Assembly (NCBI GenBank): GCA_948567375.1
Contig: OX419756.1
Location: forward strand, 65,884,552-65,948,551
Origin: Lunularia cruciata
Lineage: Eukaryota; Streptophyta; Marchantiopsida; Lunulariales; Lunulariaceae
Reading direction: 5' to 3'
DNA length: 64,000 bases
Shown piece after piece: positions 56,501-64,000 of the stretch. Position numbers and translations under genes: made by a program. The notes under the pieces are model-generated. The model worked only from the letters and a program-made list of their open reading frames with translations. It made no database searches and was not told the DNA's origin. Within the stretch, counting starts at the first letter, position 1. Each line of letters starts with the position of its first letter.

Positions 56501-58333
56501 GGTGTAGATTACATGGTGATTTTGGAAGACAAGGAGGCTCTCAAAGCTTTTGAGGAGCTCAAGCAATCCCTTGTTGTAGCTCCAATTCTTGCTAAACCTG
56601 ATTGGAGTAAGCCTTTCATCCTCTACACTGATGCTTCTAATGTAGCTATAGGATGCACTCTTAGTCAATTAGACCAAGATGGGCATGATCATCCAATAGC
56701 TTATGCTAGTAGGCAGATGGTTTCAGCAGAGAAGAACTACTCTGTCACAGAGAGAGAAGGGTTGGCAGTGATCTTTGGTCTCAAGAAGTTTAGACACTAC
56801 TTGATTGGAGGGAAAGCCACAATTGTCACGGATCACAAGGCTTTGAAGTACATCTTCAACAAGCCTAATGTTGAAGGGAGACTAGCAAGGTGGATGATTC
56901 TCTTGTCTGAGTATGACTACACAATTGAGGATAGGCCAGGAAAGAAACATGCAAATGCTGATTTGTTATCTAGAGCCTATGATCATGATGGAGATGAGCC
57001 AGTAGATGATTCCTTCCCGGATGAGGAGCTCATGACAATCTCAGTCACTCAAGAGGTTCCAATGGAGTACAAGGAGATTGTGGATTTTGTGACAAGAGGT
57101 AACTATCCAGAAGGGATGCATGCTAGGGAGAGGAAGGCCCTTGCAGCAAGATCTAGACCTTACACAATGGTGGATGATATTCTTTTTCACCAAGGAGCAG
57201 ATGGTCTACTTCGAAGAGCAGTGGGTAAGGAAGAGTCTATCCTACTCATAAAGGAGTTTCATGAAGGTTTAGTATGTGGAGGACACTTTGCAGGAAAGGT
57301 GACTGCTTTCAAGATTCTAGATGCAGGTTACCATTGGAGAGGGATTTTCAAGGATTGTCTTGATTATTGCAAAACTTGTCATGTTTGTCAAGCTTTTGCT
57401 AGAAAGTCTACATCCACTCCACCACTTAGATCAATTCCATTGCTAGGACCCTTTGAGAAGTGGGGAATTGATTTTGTAGGACCTCTCAATAGAACCCCAA
57501 GGAACAATCGGTACATTGTGGTAGTTACTGATTACCTTACCAAGTGGGTTGAGGCTAGACCATTGAGGAACAAGAATGAAGATGAAGTGGGTAGATTTCT
57601 TTATGAACGCATTATCACTAGGTTTGGATGCCCTTTGGAGTTGGTTTCTGATAGAGGAGGAGAGTTTACAGGAAGCATTACTACAGCCATGCTACGACAT
57701 TTCTCTATCACACATCGAGTAACTACATCCTATAAGCCAAATTCCAATGGCTTGGCAGAGAGAACCAATCAGACCTTGTGCATGATGTTGGCCAAAGATG
57801 CAGAAATGGAGGGGGCTAAACATCATTGGGACAAGAGGATTCATGCAGTTTTGTGGGAGTATAGGACAACCATGAAGACTTCCACTGGATATTCTCCATT
57901 CCAATTGGTGTATGGTATTGAGTCTACCTTACCTATTCACTTTGATCTTCCTACCTTCCAAAGCATTCATAGGAGATTGAAGAAAGCACAAGGAAGTGAT
58001 GCAGAGAAGTCAAGGAAGGATCAACTCATGGAGTTGGAAGAGGCAAGAGCAGTTGCTATGGTTCGAGTGGAGCAAGCCCAAAGGAAACAAAAGGAGAGCT
58101 ATGACAAGAGGCAAGGCAAGAAGAAGGTGGAGCCTTTCAAAGAAGGTGATTGGGTAATGTTGTTTGATTCCATTCGATTCAAGAGAGTACAAAAGAAGTT
58201 TTTGCCTAAGTACTTTGGACCTTTCATAGTAGAGAAGGTGTGGGGAAATTACACTTATGATCTCAAGGAGTTGGGAGGAAGACACTTTGATAGGATTAAC
58301 CATGATAAGTTGAAGATGTACCATAGAAGGTAG
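53507..58333 (+). CDS. gag-pol: Gag-Pol polyprotein, intact (copy D)
   Basis: This is a 1,608-residue single frame. Gag capsid occupies about 1-200, a Pro-rich hinge 215-235, and a CCHC knuckle 282-295. Protease has D502-G-G-S. Reverse transcriptase has D829 and the FIDDF pair D893-D894. RNase H begins with D1042 and has D1109. Integrase has a zinc domain with H1252, H1260 and CHVC, then D1322, D1382 and E1418 (35 residues apart), and a GPF-type tail at 1568-1574. No chromodomain follows. Residue 790 is Trp where copy A has Arg in KLRVCVDY, a position usually basic in reverse transcriptases, so activity is doubtful. With no frameshift between gag and pol, their ratio must be set another way. 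The ATG follows a purine-rich leader. Confidence 0.95.
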   Translation: MGKLPVFFGKDGEDVEAFVRDFKRACIGNNERRKNEWASLLPDFFEDAALTWYESEYQKRERREGEEESWETLTSALIENFLPDESYERLMSEVTFLKQGDGEKVRVYVERVEKLESRFRIVLRKGGDDVETTMIGIGAMLTKNFVGGLRPQIRSKVRYEKPSSKVEAIKIAIRMEESLEGDESDLVVKEVVHPPQGYKYGGTSDTLVTRVAPQVVVAPILAPPPKDPLQTITEQLADLKINVVQLWEKREVDQNVGRGPRSYGNHPYRGGQPANNFNDRNCFGCGGRGHIQRNCPNSTYHGGRGYEGANRGKEGGSETQVAPNPNKGKGIASIDVVESKYEKGECSNSKGPNLELLAQEKKRARFAEDVHSSQGFTSSKDTPMSTRSTRTSTPSTTKTPRKKLGMEDFLISKQQWNYNVLEDVGSHKANITVGQLIALNPTLRKELRGGLSSTRSKKKKKAKVPISMGVVDAKPAPWEACEYASKIDVRVNGHNIKDALVDGGSAVNAMSERLMKKLGMIPSRASTFVVSMANKQQVRPVGVMDKVVVSVMGVQNLMTFQVLKDSSYDLLLGRPWLRAARTTDRWHKGYLRIGPSNHRVTVPVTNTTNTSHSDTPSSDYWESDSEGGASGVDTSMEEETSTEEDESESDSDVYPLCAMDFAPKPEVLKDPDKSPLTLEEVERRLSTLKYGPNVTKEEKVRFEEIFRKFIHVFAFSYKDLKEVTLEEHKIEVESHARPIRQKQRRISPPISLVVKEEIDKLKEAGFIFEVENSEWVSPIVIVKKKNGKLWVCVDYKKLNAVTKKDYYPLPFIDEILEEVAGHERYSFGDGYSGYNQIKIAPEHQQLTTFTTPWGTYAFKVMPFGLCNAPATFQRFMNKVFEPFIGKFVRDFIDDFCVYGSKEEHFEHLIKVLQRLDEANASLNPEKCIFGCEEGLLLGHIISKDGIAVDPEKVRKISDLPFPSSLTKLRQFLGMVGYYRRFIFSFSNKAYALTIYMKKGVDYMVILEDKEALKAFEELKQSLVVAPILAKPDWSKPFILYTDASNVAIGCTLSQLDQDGHDHPIAYASRQMVSAEKNYSVTEREGLAVIFGLKKFRHYLIGGKATIVTDHKALKYIFNKPNVEGRLARWMILLSEYDYTIEDRPGKKHANADLLSRAYDHDGDEPVDDSFPDEELMTISVTQEVPMEYKEIVDFVTRGNYPEGMHARERKALAARSRPYTMVDDILFHQGADGLLRRAVGKEESILLIKEFHEGLVCGGHFAGKVTAFKILDAGYHWRGIFKDCLDYCKTCHVCQAFARKSTSTPPLRSIPLLGPFEKWGIDFVGPLNRTPRNNRYIVVVTDYLTKWVEARPLRNKNEDEVGRFLYERIITRFGCPLELVSDRGGEFTGSITTAMLRHFSITHRVTTSYKPNSNGLAERTNQTLCMMLAKDAEMEGAKHHWDKRIHAVLWEYRTTMKTSTGYSPFQLVYGIESTLPIHFDLPTFQSIHRRLKKAQGSDAEKSRKDQLMELEEARAVAMVRVEQAQRKQKESYDKRQGKKKVEPFKEGDWVMLFDSIRFKRVQKKFLPKYFGPFIVEKVWGNYTYDLKELGGRHFDRINHDKLKMYHRR

Positions 58334-58340
58334 AGAGACC

Positions 58341-58362
58341 TTCACTTTGAGGACAAAGTGAA
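58341..58362 (+). promoter_or_regulatory. Hairpin between pol stop and polypurine tract
   Basis: TTCACTTTG (58341-58349) pairs perfectly with CAAAGTGAA (58354-58362) around the loop AGGA. It begins eight bases after the gag-pol stop codon and is conserved in A and C. Confidence 0.7.
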
Positions 58363-58370
58363 AACTTAGT

Positions 58371-58381
58371 CCGGGGGTAAA
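58371..58381 (+). promoter_or_regulatory. Polypurine tract (element D)
   Basis: CCGGGGGTAAA abuts the 3' LTR directly. It is the likely RNase H-resistant primer for plus-strand synthesis. Confidence 0.8.
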
Positions 58382-59060
58382 TGTAACACCCATTTGTGCA
58401 TGTGTGTGGTATTGTGATATTTAGCTTGGTATTACAAGTACTTAAGAGATATTATTTATATAGAGATAAAGGATGGTTCTATATTAGTCATGGTTAGCTA
58501 AAGTTAGTCATAGCTAAGATAGATGGGACCTTACTTTAGAGGAAGTAGAAAAGATGAGCACCACTATTTTGGATTTTAGTGTGTTGACTTGGTATTATTC
58601 CTAGGTGTTTGGCTTTGGGGAAAGAGTTGAGAACTCTTGGGCCCGCAAGCCTTTTTGTTTTGGATTCTTCTTTAGTCCAAGGATAGCCCATGTGAAGGAA
58701 TCCTTGCTTTAGTGGTTGGGTCAAGATAAGGGGAATATGCCCATGTGAATGGATATTCCTTTCTACTTTTTGACTTTACTTGACTTTTAGTCTAGTAACT
58801 TGAGTTACTATGGTAATTAGTAACTTTGGTACGTAACTATTTCACAAGTATATAAACAAGGAGTGAGGAGGTACTCATCATCCTTTCATTTGCAACTATC
58901 TCTCTCTCATTGAGTTCTCTAGTGAGCAATGTCTTGAGTCTTGGAGTGTTAGCCTTGGAGGAGTATGATGGAGTTGGGGTTCCTTGCCTTCTTAGTCCAT
59001 GGTGCGCTACCATAATAGCCATCAGAGGTTCATCCTGAGTGAGAGACAGGCCGGCTCACA
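58382..59060 (+). repeat. 3' LTR of element D (679 bp)
   Basis: TGTAACACCC to GGCTCACA, followed by the GTAC duplication at 59061-59064. Confidence 0.96.
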
Positions 59061-59244
59061 GTACAAGATGTACAAAATCACCTCAAAGACATCATAATGA
59101 ACTAAAGGGTATACAAATAGATCTTGGTTCTCTAACATAAGTTCAGCCCTCTCCTCTCCTAATGTTCTCTCCAAGTGAGCTCTCATAGCCTCCTTCTGCC
59201 TAATGTAGAATTGAATGCGGAACATTATCTTGCCTTCTAGAGAG
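59061..59244 (-). other. Element C leader, right of D
   Basis: This continues the C leader interrupted at 51254. It encodes the remnant of the small LTR-leader frame (MFRIQFYIRQKEAMRAHL). The primer-binding site at 59245-59262 has one mismatch (GTCCTGGCAACGGAACCA). Confidence 0.8.
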
Positions 59245-59266
59245 GTCCTGGCAACGGAACCAAAAA

Positions 59267-59959
59267 TGTGAGCCGGCCTGTTCTCTCACTCAGGATGAAC
59301 CTCTGATGGCTATTATGGTAGCGCACCATGGACTAAGAAGGCAAGGAACCCCAACTCCATCATACTCCTCCAAGGCTAACACTCCAAGACTCAAGACATT
59401 GCTCACTAGAGAACTCAATGAGAGAGAGATAGTTGCAAATGAAAAGATGATGAGTACCTCCTCACCCCTTGTTTATATACTTGTGAAATAGTTACGTACC
59501 AAAGTTACTAATTACCATAGTAGCTCAAGTTATTAGACTAAAAGTCAAGTAAAGTCAAAAAGTAGAAAGGAATATCCATTCACATGGGCATATTCCCCTA
59601 AGCATGTGGTCTTATCTTGACCCAACAACTAAGTCAAGGATTCCTTCACATGGGCTATCCTTGGACTAAAGAAGAATCCAAAAAAAAAGGCTTGCGGGCG
59701 CAAGAGTTCTCAACTCTTTCCTCAAAGCCAAACACCTAAGAATAATACCAAGTCAACACACTAGAATCCAAAATAGTGGTGCTCATCTTTTCTACTTCCT
59801 CTAAAGTAAAGTCCCCTCTATCTTAGCTATGACTAACTTTAGCTCACCATGACTAATATAGAACCATCCTTTATCTCTATATTAAATAATATCTCTTAAG
59901 TACTTGTAATACCAAGCTAAATATCACAATACCACACACATGTACAAATGGGTGTTACA
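59267..59959 (-). repeat. 5' LTR of element C (693 bp)
   Basis: Bounded by TGTGAGCC and GTGTTACA. It shares the C-type variant with the LTR at 40555-41245. Confidence 0.92.
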
Positions 59960-59963
59960 GTAC

Positions 59964-61777
59964 ACCCATGTGACCGAGAAGGGGTTTGTACCAGCAAACT
60001 AGGCGGACTTGAGAACCAACTTCCTAGAACAATTTTGGGAGGTTGACTACGATACAAGTGTCTTTGCGGCACTCAATGATTTAGACCAAGGCAAGAAGGA
60101 GAAGTTGAGAGACTACTCTGAGCAGTTCATGGCACTCTTGAACCGAGTTCCAAAGCAATCAGGGGTGGTGGGTTACTCCGATGCCCAAGCCATTACCTGG
60201 TTCCTGGGAGGACTTTCACCAGAGATTCAAATCTTTGCAAGGGAGAGGAACGTAACTTCCCTTGACAAGGTACTCAAAACATGTTGCCCGCTACGAGGTG
60301 GCTCACTCTCACTCTGCCGGCAACTGAAGAAATCGGGAGAAGAAAGGCAAGAAGCCCAGGAAAAGAGCTTTGCCCAATACACCCCCTTCTTTGGAGGAAT
60401 CCTCCACGTCTTTGAGCTCTTCTTCAAAATCCAAAGAAGAATCAAAGCTAAGAGGAGTAAGAAGATGTGGGAGTAAGAAACCAGTGACTCCTCCAGCAAA
60501 GAGTGTACATGAGGCGGTACCAAGCTGGACGCCCTCATCAAGGAGTTTCTAGATTTTAAGATCCAAATGATTGGGGCTAAAGACAAAAGGAAGGCCCCAG
60601 CATTTGGCAGATCAAATGTATGGTGCACCGCATGTGGCAAGTTGGGCCATGCAAACATGGAATGCAATACTCATAATGCATTCCCAGTGCAGCAGATTGA
60701 TTGGGTTCCAAGATGGAACCAAGACGAGGAAGAAGAGGTTGTGTACCAAACTCAAGAGGTACAGCCTCAAGCAAGCACATCGTATCAAGGTCCAAGGTTT
60801 GGACCAAGGGAGTATAACCCCAATGCTCCTCCACGAAGACCACTGATGAGCAACCAAAATTGACCTCAGAATGTTGCACTCGGAGCCTGTTACAATTATG
60901 GCTCCATGGGACATTGGTCTCCAAACTGTCCGGAGCCAAGCAGGCAAATTGGGTATGTTCCCCTGTGCGGAAATTGCAAAGGATTGGGCCATATGGGCAA
61001 CCAATGCCCTCACCCATCAAACCCAAAGCCGCTTGTAAAATATGTACAGACCCCCGCTGAGCATGCAGTGATTCAAGCAAAGGGAGATACCAATGTAAAT
61101 TGCATCACGCTTGAGGAGGAGAGACCTTAGGAAGGGAATCCGACCTCGGAAGGGGAATGGCTAGACCTTGAAATTTTGAAGGTTGAGACACACGCAAGTA
61201 AGAAGAAGCATGATCCCAAAGAACTGAGTATGACCTTGTCGTCTTCCAGAAAGGCGAATAGACTACGCCCAAAGGCAATTCTTTTTGCCAAGGAGGAAAA
61301 GATCCTCTCAAAAGCCAAAGCTCAACCCTTGCAGAAAGAACTTAAGGAGGCACTACTCGGAACTCGGGAATTGAGTTTGGAGGAGGAGACAAAGACAAAG
61401 CCTCCAGTTTTTCCGACAAACATCCGATCCAAAGTAAAGGGTCTGATCCAAGCTGAGGTGGGCCAACCCGAGGAACCTTGGGTTAAGGCCACTAGCAATC
61501 CCGTCACCATCTTAAAACGTTCCAAAGTCAAAATGGAACATGGAGAGACTTTAAACCCGAAGCTGAAGGCAAAGATGGTCAAATTGGGAGGAGTACCCTA
61601 ATATGATATTGTATCGGATTTGGCAGCCACAAAGGCCAACATTACATTCAAGCAATTGTGGGAAGATAATAAGCTCTACAAGAAGCAGCTAAATTCGGCC
61701 CTTAAGAAGGTGAGGTAGATGTCAAAGAAAGACCTGCCCGCTATCTATCATATTGAACAAGAAGATCTGGGATCTCT
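59964..61777 (+). pseudogene. Gag with three zinc knuckles and start of protease (element F)
   Basis: One frame runs the whole way with in-frame stops near 60000 (a Trp codon), 60474, 60528, 60861, 61128, 61599 and 61716. It begins YTHVTEKGFVPAN and continues through the capsid (LRTNFLEQFWEVDYDTSVFA, LRDYSEQFMALLNRVPKQSG, WFLGGLSPEIQIFARER). Three CCHC knuckles follow at 60624-60665 (CTACGKLGHANMEC), 60888-60929 (CYNYGSMGHWSPNC, one Cys lost) and 60966-61007 (CGNCKGLGHMGNQC). A Lys-rich linker leads to DLAATKANITFKQLW, the block before protease. B7 interrupts it at 61777. Confidence 0.8.
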
Positions 61778-64000
61778 TGTGACAACCCGGCAAATATCAC
61801 TTTTGCGGTAATCAGGTAAGTAAAGTTTGTTCCCACAGAGATACGAGTCAGAAATGTCCAAATACGAAGCAACCACACCCAGAAGAGAGTAACAAGCACT
61901 GATTCGTAGTCTTGTTACAAATTTACACTTCTTAATCACAACACCAACAAATCTTTCCAAACAATCTTGATTGTGATGATATAGGCACTCCCAAAAATGG
62001 CACTTCACTGCAAAACAACTTTGCCTCAGAATTGTGTTCTACCCCTCCACTGAAGGCACAACTTCCTCGATCAAAATTGCTTCACATCAACTTCACACTG
62101 CACTCACAAATGTAGAATACTACCAACATTACAATTCCTCTCGGATCTGTCAAGGCATTGCTTTGATTGCACTTCACTCAGGATCAAACACACAGAGTAA
62201 AGATCAAGGCTATGGAATTCAACATCCAACAAGCACTCTGACTTGGACTTCAAATTTCTCCACACACTCATAAACACAATCACAAAGTTGATACTTGGAT
62301 TCAAACTCGAGCGACAAGCACTACTTCACAGCACTTTGCTTTATCTATTCTCAAAAATTATGAGCACTGAACAACAATTCTCTGCGAATGCCACTCTTAA
62401 GTAGTGAACAAATTGACAGTTCTAACAACTATACCGTTCTACAACAACTTTTCTAACCTGCAAATCCAAAATGACAATGCACCTCTTCATATCTGCTTCT
62501 TCAAATCTCAAATCTATTACTACTCCAATCTGATGTCTACTTTGTCATCGGCTTTCAAACCCAAACCCGAAGTAATTTTACTTCCTACTACTCTGTCCTC
62601 GGGTTTCATATCTTCTACTTCTTCTACCAGATCCAATAATTCTCTTTCTTGGTCTAAAATTGCACTAGTGGGTAATCTATCTAACTCTTCATCTCTTGAC
62701 CCACTCTTCTCTAATGTCTCCAATGGTAACTCCAAAGACATTTGTACTCCTATGTTATCTACTTCGGGTTTTGCTCTAACATCTTTCCGAAGCTTTTCTA
62801 TCTCTATTTTCACTAAGTCTAATCTAATTGAAATGTTACCCTCTACCTCTAAAATCTTTCTGTCTACACAAGTTTTGAGACTAATTAACGAGGCATTCAT
62901 ATCTGTATCCTTCGCTTGTCTTCGTCTTGTCTCCTGCACCAACACCTTCAACTCGTGCAGCCTCGTCTCTTCAATCCAAATGCAGGCCTCTGTACTTAAC
63001 ATTGCATTCATTTGGAGGACTATCTCCTTCAATGGCTCCAATCTTGTCTTTCTCTCACGTTCCCGATCTGCAAGCCGATCCTCCCGGTACATCACCAACT
63101 CTGCCTCAAACTCGGCTTTCACCAACTCCTTCTCCTTCTCCTTCTCCTTCTGGACAACTCTCTCCTCTTGATTACGAAGTAACTCTTGTAATCTATCTTC
63201 TTCTCTATATCGTGCCGCCAACTCTTGTTGCTAGAGTTGCTTCTTCTCCTTGACACTCTCCATCACCCTATCGAGCTCTTGATCCTTTGCAGCTACTCTT
63301 GCCATAGCATGGATTACCTCTACTCTTGAATCAGCAAACTGCTGTTTCAAGATCTCATACTCAGCTACTTGTCTCTCCCTTGCTATGTCACTCTTCTTCA
63401 CAAGATCCTCTCGATAATTTACTTCTCTCTTCAGGTCTTCAATTACCTCACTTCTCACTACTGCCTTTGCCAGCAGTACTTCTCTTTCCTTCTCACCTTG
63501 GGTTAGACTCTTCTTCAACTCCAAATTTTCTTCTTCCAGCCTTGCTAATACCTACAACACAGTCTTCACCTCTGAACAAGTTGACTGCATCTCCTTCTTT
63601 CTGTACTCTAGCTTTACTAACAAGGGGCACACCACTTCTCGCAGGTACTCCACTCCATCACCGGCAACTACTTCAACCTACGAAGTGACCTCCTTCTTTA
63701 CCTCTTCTTCTTCCGATACTCGCCTTCTTTGCTGCAATCATCGTATCGGAATAGACGCCTTGCTTCTTGAGCTTTCAGGTGCTTCTTCCTTCACCGTACT
63801 TGGACCCGCTTCATACTTTGCCTTTTGTCTCGAGCAAACTCCTCTCTGTACTATGATCTTCTTCTCTTTGGGCACAGTTACTTTGTCTTCTAACTATGTA
63901 TTGTCCTCAGCTTCAATTTCTGCCTACACTTCTTCTTCTTTGTCTTCTTCAGCCGCTGGTGCCGATGTCATTTCTCCTCCTTCATCAATGTTGCTACTTG
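61778..64000 (-). mobile_element. B7: giant LTR, right end outside window
   Basis: It starts TGTGACAAC at 61778 after the expected target duplication TCTCT (61773-61777); the other end lies past 64000. Bases 61778-62519 hold no gene and form the end of the LTR. It is inverted relative to its host F. Confidence 0.85.
62520..64000 (-). pseudogene. LTR-encoded coiled-coil protein, C-terminal part (B7)
   Basis: A 233-residue open stretch (63221-62520) contains REEDRLQELLRNQEERVVQK, ERERKTRLEPLKEIVLQMNA, VDRKILEVEGNISIRLDLVK and the C-terminus DDKVDIRLE. Upstream lies the earlier coiled coil (MELKKSLTQGEKEREVL, 63524-63231), separated by one stop. Beyond 63530 come the EYLREVVCPLL-like block and the acidic region. 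The six-residue KEKEKE repeat is longer here than in other copies. Confidence 0.75.

Larger units (their letters stand above)
51255..59060 (+). mobile_element. D: structurally complete family-G Ty3/gypsy element
   Basis: This 7,806-bp element has LTRs at 51255-51932 and 58382-59060. It has a perfect primer-binding site, open ORF1, one uninterrupted 1,608-codon gag-pol, a polypurine tract, and GTAC duplications at 51251-51254 and 59061-59064. By eye the LTRs differ by five substitutions and one 1-bp indel. It lies inverted within the leader of element C. It is the best candidate for an autonomous copy, apart from one suspicious RT residue. Confidence 0.96.
40555..59959 (-). mobile_element. C: decayed family-G element hosting B8 and D
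   Basis: Minus-strand element with 3' LTR 40555-41245 and 5' LTR 59267-59959. The target duplication is GTAC (40551-40554, 59960-59963). Its body is split by B8 (42532-46295, in the integrase region) and by D (51255-59060, in the leader). The LTRs belong to a slightly longer variant shared by both ends and differ at about 18 sites by eye. That makes C older than A and D, as the nesting requires. Confidence 0.9.
36463..61777 (+). mobile_element. F: internal region of the giant-LTR gypsy element
   Basis: The internal pieces are 36463-37327, 40540-40554 and 59964-61777; everything between is later insertion. The order is primer-binding site, leader, gag with three zinc knuckles, then the beginning of protease (YDIVSDLAATKANITFKQL, matching the family-G block before protease). 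RT and integrase would lie past B7, outside the window. All coding frames carry stops, many of them Trp codons turned into TAG. Confidence 0.75.

Noticed and set aside
37328-59959. G2's left LTR and C's right LTR as the two ends of one element
   Set aside because: They are in opposite orientations and have different duplications (GCTC and GTAC). Two separate insertions explain all junctions.
1-64000. Host protein-coding, tRNA or rRNA genes
   Set aside because: Every sizeable credible frame belongs to a retroelement or an unidentified relic, and I found no tRNA or rRNA signature on either strand.

Overview
This window is a repeat-only stretch of what looks like a large, retrotransposon-rich plant genome. 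The evidence is plant-type Ty3/gypsy polyproteins, primer-binding sites matching plant tRNA-Glu and (degenerate) tRNA-Asp 3' ends, and multi-level nested insertion. I see no host gene, tRNA or rRNA gene, or CRISPR array. The species cannot be named from the sequence. The element types are compatible with a non-flowering land plant, but that is only an impression.

Three retroelement families account for most of the sequence. (1) Family G is a 7.8-kb Ty3/gypsy element. It has about 680-bp LTRs (TGTAACACCC...GGCTCACA), a tRNA-Glu primer-binding site, a small separate zinc-knuckle ORF upstream of gag, one long gag-pol frame without a chromodomain, and 4-bp target duplications. Copies are D (51255-59060, gag-pol fully open), A (22269-30070, one amber codon), C (40555-59959, decayed and host to two later insertions), G2 (37328-40539, internally deleted) and G1 (2876-8493, fragment). 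(2) Family F/B has an unusually large LTR of about 3.7 kb that itself carries a long frame (about 810-875 codons) for an acidic, coiled-coil protein. Eight LTR copies (B1-B8) are present. Four (B2, B3, B5, B8) have perfect 5-bp target duplications and no internal region, so they behave as solo LTRs. One (B4) runs directly into a primer-binding site and a gag gene, which identifies B as the LTR of element F. (3) Element E is an old gypsy relic whose integrase ends in a recognisable but decayed PHD finger.

Layout: 1-2875 B1 inside G1; 2876-8493 G1 with B2 in its LTR; 8494-13915 E with B3 in its integrase; 13916-18572 degraded old repeats (a direct repeat, a 25-bp-stem hairpin, a minus-strand gag relic and an unidentified relic); 18573-36462 the F 5' LTR (B4), split by B5 (itself split by A) and by B6; 36463-61777 the F internal region (gag), split by G2 and by C, with C in turn split by B8 and D; 61778-64000 B7, inserted in the F protease region and running off the window.

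The insertion order follows from the nesting and the target duplications. F entered first. B5, B6, B7, G2 and C went into F. A went into B5, and B8 and D went into C. LTR divergence counted by eye fits this: about 18 differences between the C LTRs, 6 between the D LTRs and 3 between the A LTRs.
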